Origin: Inquilinus sp. Marseille-Q2685
Lineage (GTDB): Bacteria; Pseudomonadota; Alphaproteobacteria; DSM-16000; Inquilinaceae
Length of the DNA: 64,000 nt
Assembly: GCF_916619195.1 (NCBI RefSeq)
Contig: NZ_CAKAKL010000002.1
Span: 1,614,001 to 1,678,000, forward strand
Direction: 5' to 3'
Under the pieces are notes generated by a model. The model saw only the letters and a list, made by a program, of their open reading frames with translations, had not been told where the DNA came from and did no database searches. The position numbers and the translations under genes are program-made. Of this stretch, positions 17,575-26,572 are shown piece by piece. Each line of letters begins with the position of its first letter. The first letter of the stretch is position 1.

Positions 17575-18531
17575 GTGACCACGGCTGCCGCGCAGGACGA
17601 TGTGCCCAGGGCCCGGGCGGTGCCCCGCCGGCGCCGCCAGGGCCTCGCCCGGCGCATCGCCCGCCACTGGGCCGACTATCTCTACATCCTGCCGGCCTTC
17701 GCGGTGATGCTGCTGGTGATCGGCTATCCGATCTACGACACGGTCTACCTGTCCTTCTTCAACACCCCGCCCAGCCTGGCGATGGCCGACAAGACCTATG
17801 TCGGCCTCGACAACTACAGCCGCATCCTGGGCAGCGACAGCTTCCGCGAAGTCACGGTCAACACCCTGATCTGGACGGTGTTCTCGACTTTCTTCGCCTT
17901 CGTCCTGGGCCTTGGCGCGGCGCTGTCCTTGAACACCTATTTCACCGGCCGCGGCATGCTGCGCGGGCTGTTCCTGATCCCCTATGTGATCAGCGCGGTC
18001 GCCGCCTCCTATGTCTGGCGCTGGCTGTACCACAGCGATTTCGGCGTGATCGGCGCGCTGTCGGTGGCTTTCGGCATCACCGAGACGCCGATCAACTTCC
18101 TGGACAACGTCCACACCTCGCTGCCGTCGCTGATCGTGGTCAACATCTGGAAGGAGTTTCCCTTCGCCATGATCATGCTGCTGGCCGGGCTGCAGACCGT
18201 GCCGGACGAGCTGCACCGCGCCGCCAAGGTCGACGGCGCCGGCACCTGGCAGCGCTTCTGGCACATCACCATGCCGCATCTGAAGGGGGTGACGCTGGTG
18301 ACCGTGCTGCTGCTGCTGGTCACCAACCTGAACGGCTTCACTATCCCCTGGATCATGACCGGCGGCGGCCCGGCCGGGTCGTCCGACATCTGGATCACCC
18401 AGATCTACCAGTTGGCCTTCGGCCGCATCCGCTTCGGCATCGCCTCGGCCTACTCCGTGATCCTGTTCGTGGTGATGATGGCGCTGGGCTGGTTCTACGT
18501 CCGGGCGCTGACCCAGGGCGAAAGGCAATGA
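17575..18531 (+). CDS. Sugar ABC transporter permease, MalF/UgpA type
   Basis: 318-residue inner-membrane permease with six hydrophobic segments (first: DYLYILPAFAVMLLVIGYPI). The EAA loop appears as LHRAAKVDGAGTWQRFWHIT. It starts at GTG 17575 with AAGGAGG 8-9 bp upstream. The stop overlaps the start of the second permease by ATGA, so both should be made in equal amounts for a heterodimeric channel. Confidence 0.92.
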   Translation: MTTAAAQDDVPRARAVPRRRRQGLARRIARHWADYLYILPAFAVMLLVIGYPIYDTVYLSFFNTPPSLAMADKTYVGLDNYSRILGSDSFREVTVNTLIWTVFSTFFAFVLGLGAALSLNTYFTGRGMLRGLFLIPYVISAVAASYVWRWLYHSDFGVIGALSVAFGITETPINFLDNVHTSLPSLIVVNIWKEFPFAMIMLLAGLQTVPDELHRAAKVDGAGTWQRFWHITMPHLKGVTLVTVLLLLVTNLNGFTIPWIMTGGGPAGSSDIWITQIYQLAFGRIRFGIASAYSVILFVVMMALGWFYVRALTQGERQ

Positions 18532-19418
18532 GCGCCGTGACGCTGGAACAGCGACCCGCCGCCAAGCGCCGCCGCGGCGGCCTCGGCCCCTGGGGCCTGG
18601 CCCGCATCGTCTATCTGGTCCTGCTCGGCATCTTCACGGTGCTGCCGATGGCCTGGATGCTGCTGACCTCGGTGAAGACCCAGTTCGCGGCGCTGCAGTA
18701 CCCGCCGGAATGGATTCCGTCGGAGCCGACGCTGGAGCAGTACACGCGCCTCCTCTCTCCCGCCAACGAGGTCGGGCAGGAGTTCCTGCACTACCTGCTG
18801 AACAGCATCCTGGTCTCGACCGCGACCACGATCCTCGGCGTCGCCATCGCGGTGCCGGCGGCCTACGCCTTCTCGCGCTTCCGCTTCCCCGGCCGCAAGC
18901 TGCTGTTCTACGCCGTGCTGGTCCGGAACATGTTCCCGGCCGTGGTCTTCCTGATGCCGCTGTTCATCATGATGAAGTGGATGGGACTGGTGAACACGGC
19001 CTGGTCGCTGATCCTGACCTACCTGACCTTCGGCCTGCCGCTGTCGATCTGGCTGCTGAAGGGCTTCTACGACAACATCCCGCCGCAGCTCGAGCAGGCG
19101 GCGCGGATCGACGGCGCCACGCGGTTCCAGGCCTTCCTGCTCGTGGTCATGCCGCTGTCCTCGCCCGGCATCATCGCCACCGCGATCTATTCCTTCGTCC
19201 TGGCGTGGAACGAATACGTCTATGCCCTGACCTTCATCAACGACAAGAGCAAGCTGACCCTGCCGGTCGGGCTGGAACGCTTCTTCACCGAATACGCGAC
19301 CAACTGGCCCGGGCTGATGGCGGCGTCGTTCATCATGAGCGTGCCGGTCGTCGTGCTGTTCCTGGTCCTGCAGAAATACTTCGTCCGCGCCCTGACCGAG
19401 GGCGCGGTCAAGTCCTGA
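18528..19418 (+). CDS. Sugar ABC transporter permease, MalG/UgpE type
   Basis: 296-residue inner-membrane permease. Six hydrophobic segments are visible (IVYLVLLGIFTVLPMAWMLL near the start), with the EAA motif LEQAARIDGATRFQAFLLVV near residue 190. It overlaps the previous permease by 4 bp and is followed 15 bp later by the ATPase. It forms the second half of the channel for the family-1 binding protein. Confidence 0.92.
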   Translation: MSAVTLEQRPAAKRRRGGLGPWGLARIVYLVLLGIFTVLPMAWMLLTSVKTQFAALQYPPEWIPSEPTLEQYTRLLSPANEVGQEFLHYLLNSILVSTATTILGVAIAVPAAYAFSRFRFPGRKLLFYAVLVRNMFPAVVFLMPLFIMMKWMGLVNTAWSLILTYLTFGLPLSIWLLKGFYDNIPPQLEQAARIDGATRFQAFLLVVMPLSSPGIIATAIYSFVLAWNEYVYALTFINDKSKLTLPVGLERFFTEYATNWPGLMAASFIMSVPVVVLFLVLQKYFVRALTEGAVKS

Positions 19419-19433
19419 CGAGAAGGGGAGCCC

Positions 19434-20531
19434 ATGGCGCAGGTGGTGCTGCGGGACGTGGTCAAGCGGTACGGCGACATCTACGCCGTCGACCACGTGT
19501 CGCTGACGGTCGAGGACGGCGAGTTCGTGGCCCTGGTCGGCCCGTCCGGCTGCGGCAAGACGACGACGCTGAACCTGGTGGCCGGGCTGATCGAGCTGAG
19601 CGACGGCGACATCCAGATCGGCGACCGGCTGGTCAACGACCTGGACCCCAAGGACCGGGACATCGCCATGGTGTTCCAGAACTACGCCCTGTACCCGAAC
19701 AAGACGATCTACAAGAACCTGGCCTTCCCGCTGAAGATGCGGAAGCTGCCGGCCGCCGAGATCGAGACCAAGGTCCGGGCAGCGGCGAAGCTCTTGGATA
19801 TCGAGCATCTGCTGGAGCGGCGGCCGCGCGAGCTGTCGGGCGGGCAGCAGCAGCGCGTGGCGCTGGGTCGGGCCCTGGTGCGCGACCCGCGCGTGTTCCT
19901 GATGGACGAGCCGCTGTCGAACCTGGACGCCAAGCTGCGCACCCAGATGCGGTCGGAGCTGAAGCGCTTCCACCAGGACCTGAACGCGACGGTGATCTAC
20001 GTCACCCACGACCAGATGGAAGCCGTCACCATGGCCGACAAGATGGCGGTGATGAGCGGCGGCGTGCTGCAGCAATACGACACGCCGGAGCGGGTGTTCG
20101 AGAACCCGGTCAACACCTTCGTCGCCGGCTTCGTCGGCAGCCCGGCGATGAACCTGGTGCGCGCCCGGGTGGCCGAGAACGGCACCGGTGTTGCGATCGA
20201 GAGCCCGGACGGCTGGCGCTGCGCCCTGTCCGATGCCAACGCCCGCAAGGCCCGGGCCGCGCCCGACGGCGAGATCGTGCTGGGCGCCCGGCACAGCACC
20301 ATCCGGCTGCACCGCGAGGAAACGCCGGGCGCCGTGGCCGGCCGGGTCTACACGGTCGAGCCGACCGGCGACATCACCTACGCCCATGTGCATCTGGGCT
20401 CGGCGACGCTGGTGGTCAGCGTCACCCCCGACGTCAAGCTGGGGATCGACCAGCCGGTCTGGCTCGAATTCGACCAGCAGAAGCTGCACCTGTTCGACGG
20501 CAGGACCGGCCAGGCGCTGCCGGCCGCCTGA
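19434..20531 (+). CDS. Sugar ABC transporter ATP-binding protein, UgpC/MalK type
   Basis: 365 residues. The nucleotide-binding domain has Walker A GPSGCGKTT, Q-loop VFQNYALYPNKT, signature LSGGQQQRVALGRAL, Walker B VFLMDEPLSNLDAKLR and H-loop VTHDQMEA. A MalK-type C-terminal OB-fold domain follows from about residue 235 (GARHSTIRLHREE, VYTVEPTGDITYAHV), which in this family can bind regulators. It is the fourth gene of the operon, preceded by GAGAAGGGGAG. Confidence 0.93.
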   Translation: MAQVVLRDVVKRYGDIYAVDHVSLTVEDGEFVALVGPSGCGKTTTLNLVAGLIELSDGDIQIGDRLVNDLDPKDRDIAMVFQNYALYPNKTIYKNLAFPLKMRKLPAAEIETKVRAAAKLLDIEHLLERRPRELSGGQQQRVALGRALVRDPRVFLMDEPLSNLDAKLRTQMRSELKRFHQDLNATVIYVTHDQMEAVTMADKMAVMSGGVLQQYDTPERVFENPVNTFVAGFVGSPAMNLVRARVAENGTGVAIESPDGWRCALSDANARKARAAPDGEIVLGARHSTIRLHREETPGAVAGRVYTVEPTGDITYAHVHLGSATLVVSVTPDVKLGIDQPVWLEFDQQKLHLFDGRTGQALPAA

Positions 20532-20579
20532 ACCCATCACCGGCCCCGATCAAGCGGGCCGGCTCTCGGAGGGAAGCAC

Positions 20580-21752
20580 GTGAAGATCACCAATCTGCGC
20601 ACCGCCGTCATCGCGGGGAATTTCCCCTGGGTGCTGGTGAAGGTGGAGACCGATGCCGGCATCACCGGCCTGGGCGAGGCCTATTGGGGCGCCGGGGTGG
20701 CCGAGCTGGTGCACAAGGCCAAGCCGGTCATCATCGGCGAGGACCCGGTCAACATCGGCAAGATCGTCGAGATCCTGATCCGCTGCCTGTCCGGCGAGGG
20801 GTCGCAGGCCGGCGCCACCGTGACCGCGATCAGCGGCATCGAGATCGCGCTGTGGGACCTGATGGGCAAGGCCCTGCAGACCCCGATCTCGACCTTCTTC
20901 GGCGGCCGCTTCCGCGACAGGATCCGGATCTATGCCGACTGCCATGCCGGCGACACGCCGGAGCCCGCCTCCTACGCCGCCAAGGCGCGCGAGGTGGTGG
21001 CGGACGGCTTCAGCGCCATCAAGTTCGACCTCGACACCCGCAACCCCTACACCATCGACATCTCCGACGATCCGAATCCGCGGCGGCAGTGGTTCGAGCC
21101 GTTCAACCGGACCATCGGGTCGCGCGAGATGGCCTGGATGGTCGACGTCGTCCGCGCCGTGCGCGAGGCGGTGGGACCCGAGATCATGGTGGCGATGGAC
21201 GCGCACTGGAAGTTCGGGGTGAACGACGCCATCAAGCTGGCCCAGGCGCTGGAGCCCTTCGACCTGCTGTGGCTGGAGGACCCGGTGCCGCCCGAGAACA
21301 TCGAGGCGCAGCGCCACGTCACCCACTCCACCAAGACGCCGATCTGCACCGGCGAGAACCTGTACCGCAAGCACGGCTATCGCGAGCTGATCGAGAAGCA
21401 GGCGGCCCGGATCATCGCCCCGGACATCCCGAAGATGGGCGGGCTGGCCGAGGCCAAGAAGGTCGCCGACCATGCCGACCTCTATTACATCCCGATCGCG
21501 CCGCACAACGTGGCCAGCCCGATCGGCACCGTGGCCGGCGCCCATGTCTGCGCCGCCATGAACAACTTCCTGGTGATGGAGTTCCACGCCCATGACGTGG
21601 AGTGGTGGAGCGACATGGTCGATGGCGGCCCGCCGATCGTCGACGGCTACATCCACCTGAACGACCGGCCGGGCCACGGCCTGACGCTGAACGAGGACGT
21701 GGCGCGGGCGCATCTGCAGCCGGGCACCAAGTATTTCGGCGACGAGCCTTAG
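20580..21752 (+). CDS. Enolase-superfamily enzyme 3 (galactonate dehydratase-like)
   Basis: 390 residues from GTG 20580, with GGAGGG 8 bp upstream. The barrel carries FSAIKFDLDTRNPY (Lys strand), metal ligands in VAMDAHWKFG, LLWLEDPVPPEN and CTGENLYRK, and the Asp/His pair in APDIPKMGGLAEAK and IPIAPHNVASPIG. A histidine two residues after the first metal Asp (MDAH) is seen in acid-sugar dehydratases of the GalD type. Its direct place behind the transporter and before an RraA aldolase suggests it makes a 2-keto-3-deoxy sugar acid from the imported substrate. Confidence 0.87.
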   Translation: MKITNLRTAVIAGNFPWVLVKVETDAGITGLGEAYWGAGVAELVHKAKPVIIGEDPVNIGKIVEILIRCLSGEGSQAGATVTAISGIEIALWDLMGKALQTPISTFFGGRFRDRIRIYADCHAGDTPEPASYAAKAREVVADGFSAIKFDLDTRNPYTIDISDDPNPRRQWFEPFNRTIGSREMAWMVDVVRAVREAVGPEIMVAMDAHWKFGVNDAIKLAQALEPFDLLWLEDPVPPENIEAQRHVTHSTKTPICTGENLYRKHGYRELIEKQAARIIAPDIPKMGGLAEAKKVADHADLYYIPIAPHNVASPIGTVAGAHVCAAMNNFLVMEFHAHDVEWWSDMVDGGPPIVDGYIHLNDRPGHGLTLNEDVARAHLQPGTKYFGDEP

Positions 21753-21768
21753 CCGCCATCCCCTCCCC

Positions 21769-21844
21769 GTCATTGCCGGGCTTGACCCGGCAATCCAGAG
21801 GGTGTCGACGCTCTCTGGATGCCCGGGTCAAGCCCGGGCATGAC
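21769..21844. repeat. Long palindromic REP-like element
   Basis: About 76 bp with two arms beginning GTCATTGCCGGGCTTGACCC and ending GGGTCAAGCCCGGGCATGAC around a short centre, so it can fold into one long hairpin. This kind of element is widespread in alphaproteobacterial intergenic DNA. It lies between enolase 3 and the RraA gene and may reduce readthrough or mark an mRNA processing point. Confidence 0.8.
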
Positions 21845-21901
21845 AAAAGGGAGGAAATCAAGACAGAAGCCTTTGATCTTCAAGACGAAAGCGAACCCAC
21901 G

Positions 21902-22645
21902 ATGATCGAAACCAGCGACATCAAGCGGCCGCCGGCGGATTGGTCGGCGGCGCTGCAGGCGATCGGCGCCGCCACGGCCAGCAGCACCCTGGCGCATATG
22001 GGCATCCGCAACACCCATATCTGCGGCCCGGTGGCCTGGACCAAGGGCAAGGCGATCGCCGGCCCGGCGCTGACGCTGCAGTTCATGCCGAAGCGCGAGG
22101 ATCTGTACGGCGAGGACGAATACGCCGAGCCGGAAAAGCAGCTGCACCGGCATGTGCTGTACCACGCCCAGAAGGGCGACATCGTCGTGGTCGACGCCCG
22201 CGGCGACATGAAGAGCGGCGTCTTCGGCGACATGATGCTGACCTATTTCAAGGGCCGCGGCGGGCTGGGGGTGGTGATCGACGGCTGCATCCGCGACTAT
22301 CCGAACACCGGGCGGCTGGACCTCGGCTTCTGGCTGCGCGGCGTGACCCCGAACTTCCACACCCAGACCGACCTGATGCCCTTCGGCGTCAACATCCCGA
22401 TCGCCTGCGGCGGCGTGCTGGTGATGCCGGGCGACATCATCGTCGCCGACGACGACGGCGCCGTGGTGGTGCCGGTCGCCCTGGCGCCGCAGGTGATCGA
22501 GAAGGCCACGCAGCATCACGAATGGGAGGAGTTCTCGCGCGAGCGCCTGTCCCAGGGCGGCGACCTGCGGCGCTACTACCCGCTGAGCGACGCGGCGCGG
22601 CCGGAATACGAGGAGTGGCTGCGGAGCAAGGGCCGGGCGCCATAG
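21902..22645 (+). CDS. RraA-family aldolase/decarboxylase-like protein
   Basis: 247 residues. The fold signature is clear: GPALTLQFMPKRED, DIVVVDARGDMKSGVFGDMM and GGLGVVIDGCIRDY with the catalytic Arg-Asp, then FGVNIPIACGGVLVMPGDII. The family includes 4-hydroxy-4-methyl-2-oxoglutarate aldolase and the RNase E regulator RraA. The long version here (RraA itself is about 160) and the link to three dehydratase-like enzymes favour cleavage of a 2-keto-3-deoxy sugar acid. The ATG at 21902 is chosen because upstream sequence is the palindromic repeat. Confidence 0.85.
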   Translation: MIETSDIKRPPADWSAALQAIGAATASSTLAHMGIRNTHICGPVAWTKGKAIAGPALTLQFMPKREDLYGEDEYAEPEKQLHRHVLYHAQKGDIVVVDARGDMKSGVFGDMMLTYFKGRGGLGVVIDGCIRDYPNTGRLDLGFWLRGVTPNFHTQTDLMPFGVNIPIACGGVLVMPGDIIVADDDGAVVVPVALAPQVIEKATQHHEWEEFSRERLSQGGDLRRYYPLSDAARPEYEEWLRSKGRAP

Positions 22646-22662
22646 GCGGGCCGGCCCGGAGA

Positions 22663-23820
22663 TCACCCCCAGGCCCGGCGATACAGGTCCTGGATCGTGG
22701 CAGCGTCGGGGACCCGCGGGTTGTTCGCAGGCGAGCCCGAGGCCAGGGCCTGTTCGGCCATCAGCGGCAGCAGATCGTCCCATCGCCGCGCATCCAGGCC
22801 GTAGGCCCGCGGCGTCGGCACGTCGAGCTCGGCATTGATCCGGTGCAGCGCCTCGACCAGACGCCCGACCGCGGCCTCGTCGCCCTCCCCCGCCTCCGCC
22901 AGCCCCATCGCGACGGCGCAGGCGGCGTAGCGCGGCAGGGCCGCCGGGGCCGACCATTCCGTCACCGCCGGCAGCAGCATGGCGTTGGACAGGCCGTGGG
23001 CGACATGGAAATGCGCCCCGATCGGCCGGCTCATGCCGTGCACCAGCGCCACCGAGGCGTTGGAGAAGGCGATGCCGGCCTGCAGCGAGCCCAGCATCAT
23101 CCCTTCGCGCGCGGCGCGGTTGCCGGGATCGTCGCAGGCGGTGCGCAGATGCGCCCAGATCGACTTCATGGCGGCCAGCGCCATCGCGTCGGTGAAGGGC
23201 GAGGCGCGGCGCGAGACATAGGCTTCGATCGCATGGGTCAGGGCGTCGATGCCGGTGTCGGCTGTCAGGCGGCGCGGCTTGCCGAGGGTCAGCTCGTAAT
23301 CGACGATGGCGATGCTGGGCAGGTAGGCGAGGCCGGCGCAGAGCATCTTCTCCTCCGTCGCCTCGTCGGTGACGATGGTGAAGCGCGTCGCCTCCGACCC
23401 CGTGCCGGCGGTGGTCGGGATGGCGACGACCGGCAGGCCCGGCGAATCCTCCTGGTGCGGGGCCTTCAGCGCCCGCATGGTGCCGCCCCGGACGCTGAGC
23501 ACCGCCGCCGCCTTGGCGGTGTCGATCGGGCTGCCGCCGCCGAAGCCGATGACGCAGTCGTGGTCGTCCTCGCGGATAAAGGCCACGGCGGCGTCGACCA
23601 CGGCCGAGGTGGGGTCGGGGATGGTGCCGGTGAAGGCGCGCGCCGGGATGCCGGCTTCGGCCAGCACGGCCTGGAGGCGATCGAGGGCGCCGTTGCCGGC
23701 CAGGAAACGATCGGTGACGATCGCCGGCCGCCTCAGCCCGAGCTGGGCCAGGGCCGAGGGGAGATCGTCGAGGGCGCCGGCGCCGATCCGCATCAGGCGC
23801 GGCAAGGCGATCGCGGACAT
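22663..23820 (-). CDS. Iron-containing (group III) alcohol dehydrogenase
   Basis: 385-residue NAD(P)-dependent dehydrogenase. GFGGGSPIDTAKAAAVL is the nucleotide-binding signature, PTTAGTGSEATRF follows, and the metal-binding region is in LTHAIEAYVS and HGMSRPIGAHFHVAHGLSNA. The length fits the family. It is the last gene of the leftward polyol operon, 46 bp after the small XRE gene, and converges with the RraA gene. It probably oxidises or reduces an alcohol/aldehyde intermediate of the pathway, for example the aldehyde released by the aldolase (inference). Confidence 0.92.
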   Translation of the reverse strand: MSAIALPRLMRIGAGALDDLPSALAQLGLRRPAIVTDRFLAGNGALDRLQAVLAEAGIPARAFTGTIPDPTSAVVDAAVAFIREDDHDCVIGFGGGSPIDTAKAAAVLSVRGGTMRALKAPHQEDSPGLPVVAIPTTAGTGSEATRFTIVTDEATEEKMLCAGLAYLPSIAIVDYELTLGKPRRLTADTGIDALTHAIEAYVSRRASPFTDAMALAAMKSIWAHLRTACDDPGNRAAREGMMLGSLQAGIAFSNASVALVHGMSRPIGAHFHVAHGLSNAMLLPAVTEWSAPAALPRYAACAVAMGLAEAGEGDEAAVGRLVEALHRINAELDVPTPRAYGLDARRWDDLLPLMAEQALASGSPANNPRVPDAATIQDLYRRAWG

Positions 23821-23866
23821 GGGAGTCTCCTGTCAGCGGGTTGCAAAGGTCGGCCGGAGGGGCCGG

Positions 23867-24202
23867 TCAGGCGTCGTGGAAGTCCGCCCGCGTGTCGCGG
23901 AGGCGCCGCTCGATCTGGTCGAGCCGGGCGTTGAGCACGGTGTAGAGCAGGGCCACGTCCGAGCGCAGGGAGCGCAGCAGCCTCTCGGCGCCGTCCCCGG
24001 CTTCCTCGTCTCCGTCGGCGTCCGGCGCCTGGCCGTTCTCCAGCGCGTGGCTGATCCGGGCCAGGGTCGAGGCCCGCGGGTTGGCGACGCCGGCCTCGAT
24101 GTTGTGCAGGCCGGTGACCGACAGCCGGGCCCGGCGCGCCAGCTCCGCCTGGGTCCAGTTCAGCATCCGCCGCGCGGTGCGGATTTCCTCAGGTGCGATC
24201 AT
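23867..24202 (-). CDS. Small XRE-family DNA-binding protein
   Basis: 111 residues. The helix-turn-helix occupies residues about 7-55 (TARRMLNWTQAELARRARLS, then LHNIEAG). An acidic linker (DADGDEEAGDG) and a C-terminal predicted helix with heptad-like leucines (LLRSLRSDVALLYTVLNARL) suggest dimerisation. There is no ligand domain. It sits between the kinase (9 bp) and alcohol dehydrogenase genes on the same strand, an odd place for a second regulator in an operon that already has a SorC gene. Confidence 0.85.
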   Translation of the reverse strand: MIAPEEIRTARRMLNWTQAELARRARLSVTGLHNIEAGVANPRASTLARISHALENGQAPDADGDEEAGDGAERLLRSLRSDVALLYTVLNARLDQIERRLRDTRADFHDA

Positions 24203-24211
24203 GCCCTCACC

Positions 24212-25717
24212 TCACGCATGACCGATCTCCCGCAGCGCCGCCCAGTGCGGCGCCAGGCTGCGGCCGACCGCCTGCCACAGGGCGAAGCGGCGGCGGTAGA
24301 AGCCGGCCAGGCAGGGATCCGGCACCACCTCGCGCGGCGGCGCCACCATCGCAGCCGCGGCCTCGTCCAGGTCGGCAAAGCGGCCGGCGCCCACCGCGGC
24401 GGCCATGGCGGCGCCCAGCGCCCCCGTCTCCGCCTGGGCCGCGACCCTGACCGGCATGCGCAGCACGTCGGCGATCATCTGCGGCCAGACCGGGCTGCGG
24501 GCGCCGCCGCCGGAGATGGTGATACCGCGCAGCTTGGCCCCGGCGGCCAGCAGCTTGTCGACATGGGCGAGATGGGCGAAGGCCACGCCCTCGAACACCG
24601 CCCGCACCATGTCGCCACCGTCGTGCCAGCCGGCCAGGCCGAAGAAGCCGGCCCGCGCAGCGGGATCGCCCGCCGCGCCGTAGAGATAGGGATGGTACAT
24701 CGGGCCGTCGGCCTTGGGCGGCGCGGCGGCGGCCAGGGAATCGGCCAAAGCGAAGACACTGCCACCCGTCCGCCGGGCGTCCTGCGCCAAGAGGTGATGG
24801 GCGAGCCATTCGAGATTGGTCGCGGAGGTCGCCGAGTTCTCCATCGACAGGAAGCGGCCGGGCGCCATGCCGGTCGACATGAACACCCCGTCCAGCGGCG
24901 CGTCGACCACCACCTGGTTGATGCTCCAGGTGCCGAGGATGATCGAGGCCTGGCCCGGCCGGGTGACGCCGGCGCCGACGGCGCTGGCCACCACGTCGAA
25001 GAAGCCGGCCACCACCGGCGTGCCCTCGGCCAGCCCGGTGCGGGCCGCGGCCTCCGCCGACACCGTGCCGACCCGGTCGGTGGGCCAGTGCAGCGGCGGC
25101 AGCCTCGTGGCGACGCCGCCGAGGCCGTAGATGTCGAGCAGCCCGTCGTCGTAGCGGTTCTCGGGCAGGCGCAGCAGCCCGGCCCCGCCCATGTCGGTGA
25201 CATCGGTCGCCACCCGCCCGGTCAGGGCATGGACCACCAGGTCCTTGCACATCAGCACATGGGCGGCGCGGACCAGCACCTGCGGCCGGTGCCGCGCCAT
25301 CCAGGCCAAGAGCGCCGGTGTCTGCGACGGCCAGGGCCGCTGCAGGCAGATCACCGCCGCGGCCTCCCCCACCCCGTTGGCCGTCCACTCCTCGACCAGC
25401 CCGGCAGTGCGGGAATCGAGCGACTGGATCGCCGCCAGCGGCCCGCCTTCGGCATCGAGCAGGTAGAGGCCGTTGCCGTGCCCCGAGGTGCCGATGCCGG
25501 CGATGTCGCGGCCGTGCAGGCCGCTCTTGTCCAGGAGCTCGCGGACGAGATCGGCGAGGTCGACGCGCAGCCGGCCGATGTCGCGCTCGACCATGCCCGG
25601 CTCCGGGCTGTGGCCGCCGGTGTCGCGATGGGCGCAGGCCAGCTCCCGCCCCGCATCGTCGAACAGCAGCGCCTTGACCCCGGTGTTGCCGGCATCGATG
25701 CCCAGCCAGGCGCTCAT
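24212..25717 (-). CDS. FGGY-family carbohydrate kinase
   Basis: 501-residue cytoplasmic kinase phosphorylating a sugar or polyol. The phosphate-binding start is GIDAGNTGVKALLFDDAG, the second domain has SIILGTWSINQVV, and the adenosine motif GGGARSPVWPQMIADVL is intact. The length matches xylulokinase, glycerol kinase and EryA. Start 25717 overlaps the stop of the aldolase gene by ATGA. With a GlpD-like dehydrogenase and SorC regulator it recalls the erythritol (ery) operons, but the isomerase genes of that pathway are absent and an aldolase is present instead. Confidence 0.92.
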   Translation of the reverse strand: MSAWLGIDAGNTGVKALLFDDAGRELACAHRDTGGHSPEPGMVERDIGRLRVDLADLVRELLDKSGLHGRDIAGIGTSGHGNGLYLLDAEGGPLAAIQSLDSRTAGLVEEWTANGVGEAAAVICLQRPWPSQTPALLAWMARHRPQVLVRAAHVLMCKDLVVHALTGRVATDVTDMGGAGLLRLPENRYDDGLLDIYGLGGVATRLPPLHWPTDRVGTVSAEAAARTGLAEGTPVVAGFFDVVASAVGAGVTRPGQASIILGTWSINQVVVDAPLDGVFMSTGMAPGRFLSMENSATSATNLEWLAHHLLAQDARRTGGSVFALADSLAAAAPPKADGPMYHPYLYGAAGDPAARAGFFGLAGWHDGGDMVRAVFEGVAFAHLAHVDKLLAAGAKLRGITISGGGARSPVWPQMIADVLRMPVRVAAQAETGALGAAMAAAVGAGRFADLDEAAAAMVAPPREVVPDPCLAGFYRRRFALWQAVGRSLAPHWAALREIGHA

Positions 25718-26562
25718 CGGCCGCCACCGTTACGGTAGATCGCCCAGGCGGCGTCGGCATCGGCGCCGTCATGGATCATCGCCATCAGCGCCGCCACCAC
25801 GGCGCCCGGATTGTCGTGCTGGTAGATGTTGCGGCCATAGACCATGCCGTGCGCGCCCTGGGCCATCAGCGCGGCGGAGGTGTCGAAGACCCGCCGCAGG
25901 TCGGCCTTGCCGCCGCCGCGCACCAGCACCGGGCAGCGCGCCGCCTGGACCACATGGCGGAAATCCGCCGGGTCGTCGGTCGGGTCGGCCTTGACGATGT
26001 CGGCGCCGAGCTCGCGCGCCAGCCGCACCAGGGTGACGATCTTCTCGGTATCGCCGTCGACCAGGTAGCCGCCGCGCTCGCTCGGCTGCATCACCAGCGG
26101 CTCGATCATCAGCGGCATGCCGTATTTCTCGCAGTCGTTGCCGAGCCGGCTGATGTTCTGCACACATTGCCGGAACAGTCCCGGCTCGTCCGGCAGCATG
26201 AACAGGTTCACGACGACGCAGGCCGCGTCAAGCCGCAGGGCCGGCAGGATCGGGTCGGCCTCGTTCTGCAGCCCCGCCCACATCTCGCGATGGCGCTGGC
26301 GGTTGTAGGGATTGCCCATGTCGCCCCGCATCCCCAGCGCCGGCCGGTTCTGCCCCGGCATCGACGGCAGCAGGTCGGCCTGGCCGTAATTCATCTGGAT
26401 CGCGTCCGGCCCGGCCGCGGCCAGCATGCGGACCACGCCCGCCATGTCCTCCAGCCCGGCCATGAAGGACGGCTCGTTGCAGACGCCGTGGTCGATGGCG
26501 ACGTCCAGGCAGCGGCCGTTGCGCATCAGCCGGTTCAGGCGGACCTTCTTGGTCAGATACAT
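25714..26562 (-). CDS. Class I aldolase of the DeoC/LacD/LsrF group
   Basis: 282 residues. The start MYLTKKVRLNRLMRNGRCLDVAIDHG at 26562 is chosen; the longer frame lies inside glpD. CLDVAIDHGV and the Schiff-base strand ADIVKADPTDDP (lysine in VKADP) followed by CPVLVRGGGKAD show a LsrF/FbaB-type class I aldolase that cleaves a phosphorylated ketose. It sits between the GlpD-like dehydrogenase and the kinase, which would supply the phospho-ketose by phosphorylation then oxidation of a polyol. The products would be a C3 unit such as dihydroxyacetone phosphate and an aldehyde (inference). Confidence 0.82.
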   Translation of the reverse strand: MYLTKKVRLNRLMRNGRCLDVAIDHGVCNEPSFMAGLEDMAGVVRMLAAAGPDAIQMNYGQADLLPSMPGQNRPALGMRGDMGNPYNRQRHREMWAGLQNEADPILPALRLDAACVVVNLFMLPDEPGLFRQCVQNISRLGNDCEKYGMPLMIEPLVMQPSERGGYLVDGDTEKIVTLVRLARELGADIVKADPTDDPADFRHVVQAARCPVLVRGGGKADLRRVFDTSAALMAQGAHGMVYGRNIYQHDNPGAVVAALMAMIHDGADADAAWAIYRNGGGR

Positions 26563-26572
26563 CGGAAACCCC

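Noticed and set aside
18710..21595. 961-codon plus-strand frame through the permease, ATPase and enolase 3 genes
   Set aside because: It overlaps three well-supported genes in another frame and has no recognisable domain.
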